In this document: piece after piece, positions 1-47,391 of the stretch
Numbering within the stretch: the first letter of the stretch is position 1
Layout of the letters: every line of letters begins with the position of its first letter
Translations under genes and position numbers: made by a program
Assembly (NCBI GenBank): GCA_018857735.1
Contig: JABMCL010003682.1
Location: 185,001-249,000, forward strand
DNA: 64,000 bases
Direction: 5' to 3'
Source: Alviniconcha marisindica
Taxonomy: Eukaryota; Mollusca; Gastropoda; Provannidae
The notes under the pieces: model-generated
What the model saw: the letters and a program-made list of their open reading frames with translations, nothing else
Told to the model about the DNA's origin: nothing
The model's database searches: none

Positions 1-56
1 GGTTTAAAACAAATGTTTCTATTTCCTACCCAATAGACGATTGAAATAATCACATT

Positions 57-691
57 GTTTCCACAGGGTGTGTTGGTGCTGATTCTGTGGGCTGTTCTCG
101 TTGTTTCCACTGGGCGTGTTGGTGCTGATTCTGTACGCTGTTTCCACAGGGTGTGTTGGTGCTGATTCTGTGGGCTGTTCTCGTTGTTTCCACAGGGTGT
201 GTTGGTGCTGATTCTGTACGCTGTTCTCATTCGGTTTCCACAGGGTGTGTTGGTGCTGATTCTGTGGGCTGTTCTCATTGTTTCCACAGGGTGTGTTGGT
301 GCTGATTCTGTGCTGTTCTGTTGTTTCCACGGGCGTGTTGGTGCTGATTCTGTACGCTGTTTCCACAGGGCGTGTTGGTGCTGATTCTGTACGCTGTTTC
401 CACAGGGCGTGTTGGTGCTGATTCTGTACGCTGTTCCACAGGGCGTGTTGGTGCTGATTCTGTACGCTGTTTCCACAGGGCGTGTTGGTGCTGATTCTGT
501 ACGCTGTTTCCACAGGGGTGTTGGTGCTGATTCTGTACCTGTTTCCACAGGGCGTGTTGGTGCTGATTCCTGTACGCGCTGTTTCCACAGGGCGTGTTGG
601 TGCTGATTCTGTACGCTGTTTCCACAGGGCGTGTTGGTGCTGATTCTGTACGCTGTTTCCACAGGGCGTGTTGGTGCTGATTCTGTACGCT
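57..691 (+). repeat. 37-bp minisatellite carrying a splice acceptor, about 16 copies
   Basis: The unit reads tttccacag, then ggcgtgttggtgctgatt and ctgtacgctg. The last copy is the real acceptor and first 27 or so bases of exon 665-868. Each earlier copy therefore has about 9 intronic bases with a CAG acceptor followed by about 28 exon-derived bases. The left copies are more divergent and spaced by ctcgttg or ctcattcg; the copies nearest the exon are almost identical. Long open frames on both strands here are repeat artefacts. Confidence 0.9.
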
Positions 692-1790
692 GTCCTCCGC
701 AACCCCTGCCTGACGCGCTGCATCCCAGTGCAGAAGAGCTACTACACCGCCAGCAATGCAGATGTGGGCACCCTGCCACCCCCATCACTGACCTACAACA
801 GCCACCTAGCCGCCAGCAACAACACCATCAACATGATGAAAGGATCTCGGACATCTCTCATCAATGAAGTAAGACATTTGTTTTTTAAAAGATGTGTACA
901 TGAAAAGAAAACAACAACAACTTTTTGCTGTTCATTTAACTTTACAGTTTCCATCTGCCTTAGATTGTGACATTGGTGCTGGAATGAAAATGTTACAAAT
1001 CATGGTGATAGAATTTAAATGATACGGCTCAAACAAAGGTTTAGTCTTATGCGAAAGCGAAACATTTTGAAATAGATATATTTGCTAAACCCATTAGCGT
1101 GACGAGTACACAGTGTTGTGGTGTGATTGGCACCCTGAATTTGCAGTTTTGGGCTGTTATACCTTAGATTCTCTCATTTAAAATGATACACTCTGTGTTG
1201 AGTACTACATTGCCTCATCCGATCATTTCATCTGATACATCAGTGAGCTAACATTTGTATGTATGTGTATATGTATTGTATGTGTGTAGTGTACATGTGT
1301 ATGCAATGTAAATGTATGTAATTTACACTGTGTTCACTGTGTGCAATCACAAAATTAATATGTACATAGTCACTGAATCTGTAAAAGCTGTGTATGTATA
1401 TAATTCTCTCACGTGTGCGTGTGTGTGGTTGTGTGTTGGTCATTGTGTGTGTTTGTGTGTGTGTGTACGTGCATTCATGCATACATGCATGTGTATGTGT
1501 GTGACCAGGCATGGGAAAGAGGCACACTGGGGAGCAGAAGTCAGATGACTGTCCGACGTGCCACACCGTCCCAGGTCTACCTCAACCCTCCCATCGCCAT
1601 CGTGTCCCCAGCCGCAACCAGCGACCTTGACCCCCAAGACTTTGATGACCTGCTGTATGCCCTAAAAACTGGACAAAGCTTCACGCCCTCAGAAATGTCG
1701 CGCAGCATTGCCGATGACGACTCCCAGTTGTCCACCAAGCTGGATCGATACGAGACAAAAAGAATTGACATTGCTGACACACATTTATAG
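665..1790 (+). CDS. 3' end of an unrecognised membrane protein gene (last two exons)
   Basis: Two exons, 665-868 and 1509-1790 (stop TAG), join in phase 0 across a GT-AG intron (donor GTAAGA, acceptor ACCAG). They give the last 161 residues of a protein that starts left of the window. The first residues, GVLVLILYAVL, look like the inner end of a transmembrane helix. They are followed by RNPCLTRC, a basic, cysteine-bearing juxtamembrane stretch that could be palmitoylated. The rest is a polar cytoplasmic-type tail rich in Ser, Thr and Asp, ending KRIDIADTHL. I do not recognise the family and assign no function. The exon 665-868 is certain as coding because its frame and phase match the next exon. 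Its acceptor is the last of about 16 copies of the same splice site (see the array at 57-691). Confidence 0.7.
1240..1508 (+). repeat. TG/GTAT-rich low-complexity tract next to acceptor
   Basis: The intron between the two exons of the first gene ends in about 250 bases rich in TGTG and GTATGT, running into the acceptor gtgtgaccag. It serves as an irregular pyrimidine/TG tract. No coding signal is seen. Confidence 0.6.
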
Positions 1791-2465
1791 TGAAAGTTGA
1801 AAGAGTGGGAGAGTGGAGTGAGAGATATTGAGTGCAGTGTTGGAAATGTCTGTGATTTTCAGTGTTGGAAATATGTGTGATTTTCAGTATGTGCAGCTAT
1901 GCAGTTTTGCCTCCTGTGATTTTTTAGTCATGGAGAGTTTCGTCACATCACACGTGACTGTTGTATTGACACCAGACTGAAAGACATTCACTGGCATCAG
2001 AATGAAGTTCCTGGAATCCTACTTTAGTACTTGGTGTCAGTCTGAAGTGTTTGACGTCAGACTGAAGCACTTGGTGTCAGACTGAAGTGTTTGACATCAG
2101 CCTGAAGCATTTGGTGTCAGACTGGTGTTTGACATCAGACTGAAGCACTTGGTGTAAGACTGAAGTGTTTGACATCAGCCTGAAGCATTTGGTGTCAGAC
2201 TGAAGTGTTTGACATCAGACTGAAGCACTTGGTGTCAGACTGAAGTGTTTGACATCAGCCTGAAGCATTTGGTGTAAGACTGAAGTGTTTGACATCAGAC
2301 TGAAGCACTTGGTGTAAGACTGAAGTGTTTGACATCAGCCTGAAGCATTTGGTGTAAGACTGAAGTGTTTGACATCAGACTGAAGCACTTGGTGTAAGAC
2401 TGAAGTGTTTGACATCAGACTGAAGCACTTGGTGTCAGACTGAAGTGTTTGACATCAGACTGAAG
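1791..2465 (+). repeat. 3' flank with about 42-bp tandem array (about 10 units)
   Basis: After the stop codon at 1790 the sequence is probably 3'UTR. From about 2035 it becomes a tandem array built from two related half-units: cttggtgtcagactgaag and tgtttgacatcagactgaag. The array peters out into degenerate relatives to about 2690. It lies in the transcribed direction of the first gene, so it could be part of its mRNA. Confidence 0.8.
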
Positions 2466-2714
2466 CTCTGGCATTGGCATGAGACTTAAGCCCGTAGTCA
2501 ATGAAGCAGTTAATCACCGACTGAAACTTTTGGTCTCACATGCTGAAACCCTTGGCGTGACACTGAAGCAGCTGGCATCAGACTGAATGAAATTCTTGGT
2601 GCCTTGTGCAGCAGTTGATCGGACACTGAAGCACTTGGTCTCACGCTCAAGCACTTGGCAGCAGACTGAAGCGCTTGCATTGCTAAAACTCTAGCGTTCC
2701 CATTGCTATGACAT

Positions 2715-3870
2715 TCATACCTCCAGTCATCACACTTCACAGCCAGTAAATGTCCATCTGTCATCTCCAGTCATCACACTTCACAGTCAGTAAATGTCCC
2801 TCTGTCACCTCCAGTCATCACACTTCACAGTCAGTAAATGTCCCTCTGTCACCTCCAGTCATCACACTTCACAGTCAGTAAATGTCCATCTGTCACCTCC
2901 AGTCATCACACTTCACAGTCAGTAAATGTCCCTCTGTCACCTCCAGTCATCACACTTCACAGTCAGTAAATGTCCCTCTGTCACCTCCAGTCATCACACT
3001 TCACAGTCAGTAAATGTCCCTCTGTCACCTCCAGTCATCACACTTCACAGTCAGTAAATGTCCATCTGTCACCTCCAGTCATCACACTTCACAGTCAGTA
3101 AACGTCCATCTGTAATTCTCCAGCGATCATACTTCATGGTCAGTAAACGTCCGTCTGTCATCTCCAGTGATCATACTTCACGGTCAGTAAACGTCCATCT
3201 GTCATCTCCAGTGATCACACTTCACAGTCAGTAAATGTCCAGCTGTCATCTCCAGTGATCACACTTCACAGTCAGTAAATGTCCATATGTCACCTCCAGT
3301 CATCACATTTCACAGTCAGTAAACGTCCATCTGTCATTTCCAATCATCACATTTCACAGTCAGTAAATGTCCATCTGTCATCTCCAATCATCACATTTCA
3401 GTCAGTAAACATCCATCTGTCATCTCCAATCATCACATTTCACAGTCAATAAATGTCCAGCTGTCACCTCCAGTCATCACACTTCACAGTCAATAAATGT
3501 CCAGCTGTCACCTCCAGTCATCACACTTAACAGTCAGTAAATGTCCAGCTGTCACCTCCAGTCATCACACTTCACAGTCAATAAATGTCCAGCTGTCACC
3601 TCCAGTCATCACACTTCACAGTCAATAAATGTCCAGCTGTCACCTCCAGTCATCACACTTCACAGTCAATAAATGTCCAGCTGTCACCTCTAGTCATCAC
3701 ACTTCACAGTCAATAAATGTCCAGCTGTCACCTCCAGTCATCACACTTCACAGTCAGTAAATGTCCAGCTGTCACCTCCAGTCATCACACTTCACAGTCA
3801 GTAAATGTCCGTCTGCCACCTCAAGTCGTCACACAGTCAGTGAATGTCCAGTTATCACATTGCCATAAGT
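2715..3870 (+). repeat. 44-bp tandem array, about 25 copies
   Basis: The unit is ctccagtcatcacacttcac followed by agtcagtaaatgtccatctgtcac. Subfamilies differ at ccctctg, ccatctg and ccagctg, and at cagtcagtaaa or cagtcaataaa. The cagtcaataaa variants create many AATAAA hexamers on the + strand, beginning near 3448, inside a plausible 3'UTR. Higher-order blocks of variants show that amplification happened in several rounds. Confidence 0.9.
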
Positions 3871-4159
3871 ATATGCACAACTAACAGAAGCTGAGGTTCT
3901 TCTGTTTATAATCAAAGCTTATGTTTATGTACAGAATAATTGTTTCACAGAATATGATCAAAGATCGTTTGACAAAACGTGCTTCATTATTCATTTTGCT
4001 CACCCCGTTAATGAGTTTAGCTTCTGCTGACTTGTGTTTTATACAGAATCTTCTTTGTCATGATCAGTAAGTGACAACTAATTATATGCAATCTATAACT
4101 CATACTGTCTACTGTCCACAACTGAGACCGTTTACACAAGTTATGGATGTCAAATTCTC

Positions 4160-4690
4160 CAATTTCATTTTTTTCAGTGATCTCTGGCATTGTTGGAACA
4201 GTGAAATTTGTTTTTCCTTTTTTCCCCTTCCTTTTAGCAGTGCATTTGTCTTGCAACTGCTCAGATCTCACCATTTCCTAAGCAATCTCTGGCATTGTTG
4301 GAACAGAGGAATTCCTACTTTTTTCCCCCATTCTTCTTAATGGTGCATTTATGATCTCACATTACAGCTACTCAGATCTGACCATTTTCAACGCAATCCA
4401 TGGCACTGCTGGCACGGAAATTCTGGTCTTTATTTATTTTCCTCAGTGGTACATTTATGATCTCACAGTAGCAGCTACCCATGTTTCACTATTTTCAAAG
4501 CAATTTCCAGCTTTGTTGGAACAGTGAAATTCCAGTCTTTATATTTTCTTCACGGTGCATTTATGATCTCACATTAGCAAACTACTGAGATTTTGCCATT
4601 TTCAAAGCAATCTCTGGAACTGCCGGAACAGAAATTCCAGTCTTTTGTATTTCCCCTCTCAGTGGTGTTTATGATCTCACATGATGTCAA
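4160..4690 (+). repeat. degenerate tandem repeat of about 105-110 bp, five copies
   Basis: Five diverged copies share ctggcattgttggaacag, aaattccagtcttt and gcatttatgatctcac. Their cores lie near 4184, 4288, 4398, 4507 and 4610. Divergence is higher than in the neighbouring arrays, so this is an older expansion. Confidence 0.75.
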
Positions 4691-4835
4691 ACTATCTTGA
4701 GTACATGATGTCAAGCTATCTTGAGTACATGATGTCAAACTATCTTGAGTACATGATGTCAAACTATCTTGAGTACATGATGTCAAACTATCTTGAGCAC
4801 ATGATGTCAAGCTATCTTGAGTACATGTATTGTGG
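4676..4835 (+). repeat. 24-bp tandem array, six to seven copies
   Basis: The unit is catgatgtcaaactatcttg plus agta. Because 24 is divisible by three it stays open in several frames, for example as MMSNYLEY repeats. There is no sign of a gene around it, so the open frames are not called. Confidence 0.9.
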
Positions 4836-5211
4836 TTACATTTGTTTGTTGGCAGACATAATTGAATTTGAATCTCATCTTGCCTGTTCTGCTCGTTGCC
4901 ACAAACATAGGGTCATGTGACAGTGTACCACATCTTTATCCATTCTGAGGATGATTGAAATGCTTGTGTTGCTAACTTCCTGAGGTACATTTACTCTCCA
5001 AGTAGCCTGACAAGTTTTCTGTCAAGTCCTTTGTCGATACTGTGCAATGTTTCATACCTTTTGCTTTTTTTACATCTTTTTACATTTTTGCATGTGCTTT
5101 GTACTGAGAGCCATATTTGTGAGCCGAGCAAGCACGTGCTTGTGTCACTGCTTTTTGCTTATGTTGCTTGCTTACAACCATGTTTGTGCCTGCTGCTTTA
5201 AGTACATGTGC

Positions 5212-5217
5212 AATAAA
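5212..5217 (+). promoter_or_regulatory. candidate poly(A) signal AATAAA of the first gene
   Basis: The hexamer in gcaataaagtgcg is the first canonical + strand signal downstream of the tandem arrays and is followed by T/TG-rich sequence. If used, it would give a 3'UTR of about 3.4 kb made mostly of repeats. Earlier AATAAA copies inside the 44-bp array (from about 3448) are equally possible. Confidence 0.3.
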
Positions 5218-7723
5218 GTGCGTTATGTAATATATACATTATGGGTGTTTGAAAATGCAAGCAATCAGATTGATATACCCTTGCCAACAGCATTGTAACA
5301 CACACACACACACACACAGAGTCTCATACACAAACACACCCTATATATATATACATACGGACACATGCACACAAACACCAGAACACAGAGAGAACACACA
5401 CACAAAAGTATGCTTTGTTTTTAGTAGCTTGTATGCTCATCAACGATCAGTAAACACATTTCGATTTTCCACCTTTGTTCTCCTTCAGAACAGAACAGAC
5501 TGCAGACTGAGAAAAGGCTACAAGCAAAACACGCTGTTGCTCTTTCACAAGTACAGTACCTCGCACAGTGCACCTAAAAATAACTTGTTACATCATAGTC
5601 ATAACTCATTACATATTCATAGACGGGAACCCTAGCCACAGGCAGGCACTGGACGTTGATGGCACAGTAACAAAGGTCAATATGAATAGTCAATGGGGGT
5701 GATGAAACCCAACCTGGAAAGGTTTTTTGGGGGGAAAGGGAAGAAGAAAAAAGAAAAAAACAAGAAGAAAAAAACACCAGAAACAAGTAAAGGCATTTCA
5801 TTGTTCACAAGAACTAATGCTGAGTTTTTGCTATTTTGAACACAAGGGTTTGGTCTTTAGGTTTTCCAATCGTATAATTTTCTTGGCTGGTTTTGAACAG
5901 ACAGGGTCAAAAACAGAACACATTTTTCAAAGATCAAAAAACAACACGGAGAAAAAAGAAAGAAAAAAGTGAGAGAGAGCATTCTCATTTCAATGTTCAC
6001 ATCACACCCTCAGTATTCAGATACCCCCAAGGACTGATTTCTAATTTGCATGTATTAGTATGCCTCTTTGCATATTCATGCCAGGGAACACAACACTTGG
6101 TAGAGGGGGGGGGGGGGGGGGGGGGGTTCAACTGCTTTGGAATACTGTAAAAGAAATACTGCACTCTCTAATAGTAAAACTGCACCTTTAATAAGTTAAA
6201 AATAAAATTAATGTATCTAGTAAAATAGTTATATATACCCAAGTTCATTGAAAGATGAAATATATGCACAATGGTTGCAATATACACAAATAATAACGCC
6301 ATTTTGTAAGCTGTACAATCATTGCCGAGTGCTCTGCCAGTCTAAAACACTCAACACGCCTATACAGAGGACGCTGGCGCAATCCACATGGCATGCATAC
6401 AAACAGCTGTATGCAATTCTGATTTGTCAGACTGCTGACAGACCCATCGTTAATAGTTTGCATAGAAATACACATGGTGATACGATGCTGCCACACTCCC
6501 CCCCACACATGTAAGCGTGTGAATGCACACACCCATATTTGGTATTGGTTTCAGGTTCACACCCCAAGAAAACTACCACATGCACTCACATTTTTCTTTT
6601 TCCATTCTGACACACACATGCAAGCACAGACACCAAGGTTGTTCCTGTTTCCACAAAACTGATTCAACATCCTATCAACCCAACACTCTTCCTTCAATCC
6701 AACATTTGCTGCACACTGTTACAGTAAAGATTAGTGCAGAGCGGAGTTCTCTCCTAATTCCACTCCCACTGTTCCTGCAAAACCAGAGAGAGAGAGAGAA
6801 AAGAAAGAAAAAAGTCCAATTTTTCTTTCACTGGCACAACCTGTGCAAACCAACGCATCAGAACACAACAGGTAAATCTGAAGGTACTGTAAAAGCAAAA
6901 AGAGTGTACATTATCATCAACAAGCCTGGCTGGGAAAGTCCACTTCTACAAACTGCACATGCAGAGGGTGCTGGCTTAAAGAGTAAAGTAAACTGGAAAC
7001 GGGCGTGGCAGTCACAGAAGCTAAGATGGGTCAACAAACAGGAGCTCAGACCTGCCTCAGTGTAGAAGAATCGGACAAACCCGTAAGAACTGTGGAACAG
7101 ACCAAAATCTGGAGCAGCAGCGTCTGTGCGAAGCGACCACAAATTGCAGCTCGTGGAAACTCAGCCCCTGTCCATCCTGACGAGATTTTCAAGACCTAGC
7201 GTGAAGCCCCAACAAGATGGCGACACAATCATTTTATAAGCTTTATGGCTGGGGACGACCACAGCAAGCGACACAAGGGGGGGGGGGGGGGGTTGGTTGG
7301 TTTCACCTCCCAGTTATTATGGCAAAGCCACACAAGTGCCAAGCAAGTGGATCCTTGAAAACAGACTGGCCCTAGAATCAGGATAATGACTTGTTTGGAT
7401 GTTGCAAAACGTTTGTATAGCACCAAGGACACGTGTCACTGAAGATGGGTTAAGAACTACTTTCATGACAAACTCGGCAAGGTATAGTTACATACCCCTC
7501 CATAAACCCTTGACGATGCCTCCTGCACTTCCTCTTTTTCAAAAAGTGGTTTTTGTACAATGTGGTTTATAAATGGAGGAAATTTATCACAAAAATCATA
7601 TAACCTTTTAAACAATTAAACGCTAGAACTAGTGGAGGTGTAAAATCACTTCAAACTGGGTGGGAATGAACACATAAAGCAACAATGATTTAGAATGGAA
7701 CCCTTGTACAACAAATTCTTTTA

Positions 7724-8037
7724 CAGTGAAACCCAAATAAAAGTTTTCACAGCAATACCCCCCCCCCCTTCCCCCCCAAAAAACCCTGAAAAAACAGAAC
7801 CCCACACACCCTCAAACAACAACATAAAAAAACCTGTTAAGTAGGAAAAAAGTTATAGTGAAAACACACTCAATAACCTCTAGTGGCAAATTCCTTTCAT
7901 AGCAAAACCTTGCTTTGGACAAGGCAATTCAAATGTCCCTATTGCACAACTTCCATATCTTTTGTTCTTTCAGAATAAAGCTCTGCTAAGAAGCACTCTG
8001 ATGGTCCTTGCTGCTTTGCTATAAAGGGGTTCCACTG
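7724..8037. mobile_element. short TA-flanked inverted-repeat element (MITE, Tc1/mariner-like ends)
   Basis: The left end begins TA-CAGTGAAACCC and the right end finishes GGGGTTCCACTG-TA. The termini are inverted copies of CAGTGRAACCC and both are flanked by the dinucleotide TA, which is the Tc1/mariner target duplication. The element is 314 bp and has no open frame, so it would be non-autonomous. Superfamily assignment rests only on the ends. Confidence 0.55.
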
Positions 8038-9269
8038 TATGTTCAAAGACCAGAAAAAGGTTGGTTCTTGACATATACTTATGCCTCATGTCAGCCATGT
8101 TCATGACGCCAGACACAAAATGTCAGCATCCACGACCACTTTTTCATGTTTTAAAATAACAATTTTTAACAATCGGGACCATAAATTGTCTGCACGTCTA
8201 TATTTTATTCCACTCCTTGCAATAAAGCAAAAAGCCCTTGCTTGTGGTTCCCTTTAATTTTGGAATCCAGCCATTTTAAGCAACACAAATTAAAAAAATC
8301 TAATCTACTGGAAGCTAAATTGTTCCTGTAAATATGGTAAAGCGGATTAAATGAGACACTGTGTAAAATGCCACAGTAATTCTACAGATGCATGAATGAT
8401 GCAGCAATAAAAATGATATGAATCTGACAGTGGTCATCGGCTGACACACTGTTTCTACCACAGACATACATGGTTCACAGGAAAAAAATATACGCCTACA
8501 AATACTCCACACTTACAAACTGTAAACAAAGCACGGTTGTGTAAGGATGCTGATCCAAGGGACCGTGAAGCGGCTGTTGCTAAGGAAACATCTTTCAAGC
8601 CAGATAGTCCATTGATGATTTTTGCCCATACTAATGAAAAGCAAGAGGGGAATACACTTGGCTGACTCACATTCAAGGTCACTGAACACTGACTCGCATT
8701 CAAGGTCACTGAACACAGTACGAAGGTATAAAGCTTGCCTGAGGTTTATCATTGTGCACAATTTCAAAAACCCTGTCAAATGAAAACAAGAAAAAAACAT
8801 CAGCATTATCTCTTCATGCTTTGCACCTGCCCCCCCTCCCCCATCCGAGTGCTACCACCATACAGCCATCCAGCATTTGACACTGGTGAAATAAACTGCT
8901 AAAAGACAAATTCAAAAACAAAAGCCCCTAAAACCCCACCAACCCATTAATCTTTAACCATATCTGGCCAGAAGCTGAACACTGATCTTTACACACACAT
9001 TTTTTATGTGATTCAAAAAGGTAAAGAAATTGAAAAAAAATGAGAAGCCAATGAGAAGCCAGGAAGCATTATGGAACATGAATAATGTTGTCATGGAGAG
9101 CCTCAAGTTAGTAGTATTTTGTCAAATCAGAACCCTACCCCACAAATTTGTATCGTTGTGACCAAGGAAAGCAAAGCTTCTAGTTAAAATTACAATGATG
9201 ATGCTTAAAATAAAATATACTTTTGTTTAAATGAAGAAGAAAAAATCCTACAGAATTTACAAGGACATT

Positions 9270-9275
9270 TTTATT
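9270..9275 (-). promoter_or_regulatory. candidate poly(A) signal for ASH1L
   Basis: This is AATAAA on the minus strand, the first canonical hexamer I found downstream of the ASH1L stop codon. It would imply a 3'UTR of about 3.4 kb. The call is weak because the region is AT-rich. Confidence 0.2.
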
Positions 9276-9539
9276 ATATATTTTTATGGATTCCCTAAAG
9301 GGGATCTGAGGCGAAGACGTAAGCCGGCCTGAAGAAGCAGTGAATGTGCAGTTACTTCTCTGTCCAGGCTCTGTTATGGAACAGCAACAGCAGGCCCCGT
9401 TATGGAAGATCAACAGTCAGCCAACAGAAGAACTCCGTCATCTGAAGTCTGACCCCCAGAGCCATAATGGCTCACTCTTTACCCACGATGAGCACACAGA
9501 GGCTGCCTCGTTACCGACTGTACACTTCTCCCACACCCG

Positions 9540-9625
9540 CATGCCAAAGGGGGCTCAAACCCATAACCCCTAAATCCCCAGTCCGACACCTTCACCACCT
9601 GCCCAACAGCCACAGACAACAGGAC
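9540..9625 (-). mobile_element. tRNA-derived SINE head
   Basis: Read on the minus strand, this shows an A-box-like GGTGGTGAAGGTGTCGG (9579-9604) followed by a B-box-like GGGTTTGAGCC (9552-9562). The spacing is near that of an RNA polymerase III internal promoter. The sequence in between is not tRNA-like enough to fold as a true tRNA. It is therefore called a SINE relic, not a tRNA gene. The body probably continues toward about 9340. Confidence 0.5.
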
Positions 9626-10079
9626 AGCCTCCAATGCTGCACTTTGGGATGTACCTCTGGTGGAGTTCGTGTCCCTTGTACTTACTCGCATGCCAGGCGA
9701 GCTGCTGTAGGCCACCCAGGTCTTTGTTGCTGTGTTTGTGTGACGTCTTTCGAGCGCTAGTTAGCTCCCTTGTGTGTTGATACTGCACTTCAGGCTTGGA
9801 TCCTTGTGGCGCCAACACTGTGAAAGGTCTGACCCCACCCCCTCACTAACACCATGTACCAGCATCATGAGAGTCCTTCACACGAGACCACCGTCATCAG
9901 TGACTTTACTCCCAGACCATGCTCCTGGAAACTTTTCTTTTCTTTTCATGTGAATGAGCTCACAGCAGATCAGCCTTTTTCTGAATGTTCTGGCAGCCTC
10001 TTCTGTTCCAACGCCACTTCAATTTTAACAAAAGTTTGGCTTCATTTCTTTCCTTCCAGTCTTAAAAACAACCTTTGTT

Positions 10080-10505
10080 TGCTTCTTCACAACAACAACA
10101 AATATTTAAGCTCCACTTGATTCAAGCTCCACCTGATTCCTTATGAGAACAAGAAACTTTGCTCAACCCCTCTCAATTATAATAACACAATTTCTGGATT
10201 GATTTTTTTTCACAATCATATGCACAAACTTCATTTGATTTTTTACAATTGCAAAAAGAAATTCTGCTAAATATTCTTCATAATCATAAAATCTTTTTTT
10301 TGGTTTACCTGGTTCTTCACAATCATAAAAACAAGCATTGTTAAATTCCTTTTAATAATAAAGGCAATATAAACACAGCTTGACTTCTCCCGATAATGAA
10401 AACAAGCTTTGCTCAATTCATCACACTTGTAAATACAAGCTTTGCTCAATTCGTCATAGTCTTGAAAAACAGGCTTTGCTCAATTTGTCACAATCATAAA
10501 AAAGA
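10080..10505. repeat. degenerate tandem repeat of about 40-45 bp
   Basis: About eight diverged units share acaagctttgctcaattc, catcacaatcataaaa and close variants. The best-preserved copies are at 10390-10505. There is no coding content. Confidence 0.65.
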
Positions 10506-12636
10506 AGCCCTGATGACAGTCGTCATTGAGCAATAAGAAAGCTGCGTAGTTACTCTGAACGATTACGTGCCTCCAGGCCTTCAGCTTGGCTGAAGGCAAT
10601 TTGCACCACGATTGTGTAGGGGTCAATAAGACAGAAAGGTTAGCATTCTAGGCAGCAAATGCAACCTGGCCTTTCTCACTCAACACACACCTAATGTCAT
10701 TTACAATTGGAAGCGAAATAAAAATTCCTTTTCAAAAAGCCCAATGCAAGGCCATATACTTACAGTTAACAATATGCATTTACAATATTTCAAACACAGA
10801 GATGTGTACACACAACATTCTCTTACCGGACAGAAACATAAAAAATTCTGTCCCATTCTCACTGAACAGAGGAGATTGTCAAAAATATTATGTCACCGCC
10901 TTAGATAAATAAATGCATGAACTATTTAAAGCAACAAGAAACTTGTTTGCCCACTGAGCAACTCCATGCAATGGCTCCGAAACAAACCAAAAAAAAGTCT
11001 TCAAAGTGACACAAAGAAGAGGAAGAATAGGAAACTGGTGGACTGTACAAAAACAAGAACAGAACGATACAGCTGCCCTCCAACATGGACAAGAACAGAG
11101 CCTGTCGTCTTGTGGACATTGTTAAGGCTTTCATTAATGCACAAGACACACAAAGAAATTCTGTACAACCGGCCAACAATTGAGACGTCGGCGCTTGCTC
11201 GATCAACAGGCAGAGAGTGGCTGCTTTAAAACCAGGCCTTGCCTTTTATACTCCATCAAACTGTTGCTACCCCCCCCCCATTCTCAGAAAACAAGGATGA
11301 GGTAAGAACAAAAGAAGCAGACACTGAGAGACGTTGTTCATCAGACTCAGTAACACAGAATCTAGGAGTGCAAGTCAGGCAAAAAGAAAAAAGTTCAGAC
11401 ACATCATCCAAACAGAATGTTTCCAATGCCTGTAGACTTATTCTTTGGCATTTCTATTTGCCATTTCAGTTTCATTAACAACTTTGTTCATTCTGCTTGC
11501 CCTTCAACTGTTTGAGTTACCTGTGCAGTTTTGAGGATCGGGGCAGGGAGAGCGAGAGGTAACGATAACCGACAAGGTGAGATTGCACCACATATCACCA
11601 TGTAAATAAACGAAATGTTACCATGCTAACATCCTTGTAACTCTTACTAACAACAGACCTAATTGTTACCATTAGCATGCTTGGACATGTATATCAAAAG
11701 CAACAAGTCCTACCTGGTTATCAAAAGAAAAACAAAGTTTTGGAGTCGTGCCAACCTCACAGTCACCTCTGGATGAAAAACACCCCCATACATCATCCAC
11801 GCCAGTGAACAGGGCAGAACACCCCCCTAGTGTCCACTACGAACACTGAACATGGCTAGCACACAGGAGCACCCATAACGTCTAATAACTGAGATAAAAG
11901 GGAACAGCCCAGGTAAACAATGAGAAACAATGCAAATGAGGTCCTGGTCCAACCCTGCCTCTTGTCAACACTACAATTGCCATGGGCGACAATCAGCTAT
12001 CCTGCGCTGCATCAAACACTTGCCTACACACCTGCACAGCAAATGCTGCGTTTCATTCTCTGATGTCAACCTTTTCTTCTCAGTCTGCAATGCACCGCAT
12101 GCAACGAACACATCTGAGTGAGAGAAAAGTTCTGCACATGATTATCGTGCAAAACCCAGTCAGGGCTGATGACGACGTGCTACTTAAACCCAGTCAAGGT
12201 TGATGATGACGTGCTCCCTTGCAAACTCTGAGCGAGACTGGGGAACAAAACTGTGTCCACAGATCTTGGCGCTCTGTTTGCAGTGCGGGAACGCAGAAAC
12301 CACTGAACGAGCCTGGTTGTTGACCCAAAGCTGTGTGCCAGAGGACTCGCTTCTCCATGCTTACTACCTGGCCTAGTTGGCCCACTGACCTCTGCAGAAC
12401 AAAAGAATTTTGCTGTCCATCCTCACAGAGCTAGTGTGCAGGTGGTGTCTACAAGCAAGCAGGGGGGGTGGGGTTGGAGTTGCTGCAAGGAAGATGGGCA
12501 CATCTAGAAGTCCGTCAGACGTTCACCCTATCACCACCGACAGCACGGCACGGTGAGGTCGCACTGATAGTGGTAGCACCTAAAGTTCCGCTGAACGTCT
12601 GTCATGAATCGTCTTGGTCAAGGGGAGAGTCCAGGG

Positions 12637-47391
<34,755 letters not shown>

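Larger units (their letters stand above)
5290..12636. other. gene-free stretch; possible ASH1L 3'UTR and relics
   Basis: No protein-coding exon was found. The stretch is AT-rich with (CA)n at 5299-5320, poly-G at about 6103-6126 and 7277-7292, and poly-C at about 7758-7767. Part of it, read on the minus strand, may be the 3'UTR of ASH1L, which stops at 12637. Minus-strand AATAAA hexamers appear at 9270-9275 and 8204-8209. Short open frames on either strand lack splice or homology support. A 34-bp doublet lies at about 12145-12215. Confidence 0.6.

Noticed and set aside
4574..4920. MMSNYLEY and TSCTQDSL repeat proteins
   Set aside because: 24-bp tandem repeat read in both directions; no gene structure.
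9540..9625. A functional tRNA gene on the minus strand
   Set aside because: A- and B-box-like sequences are present, but I could not form a full cloverleaf; better explained as a SINE head.
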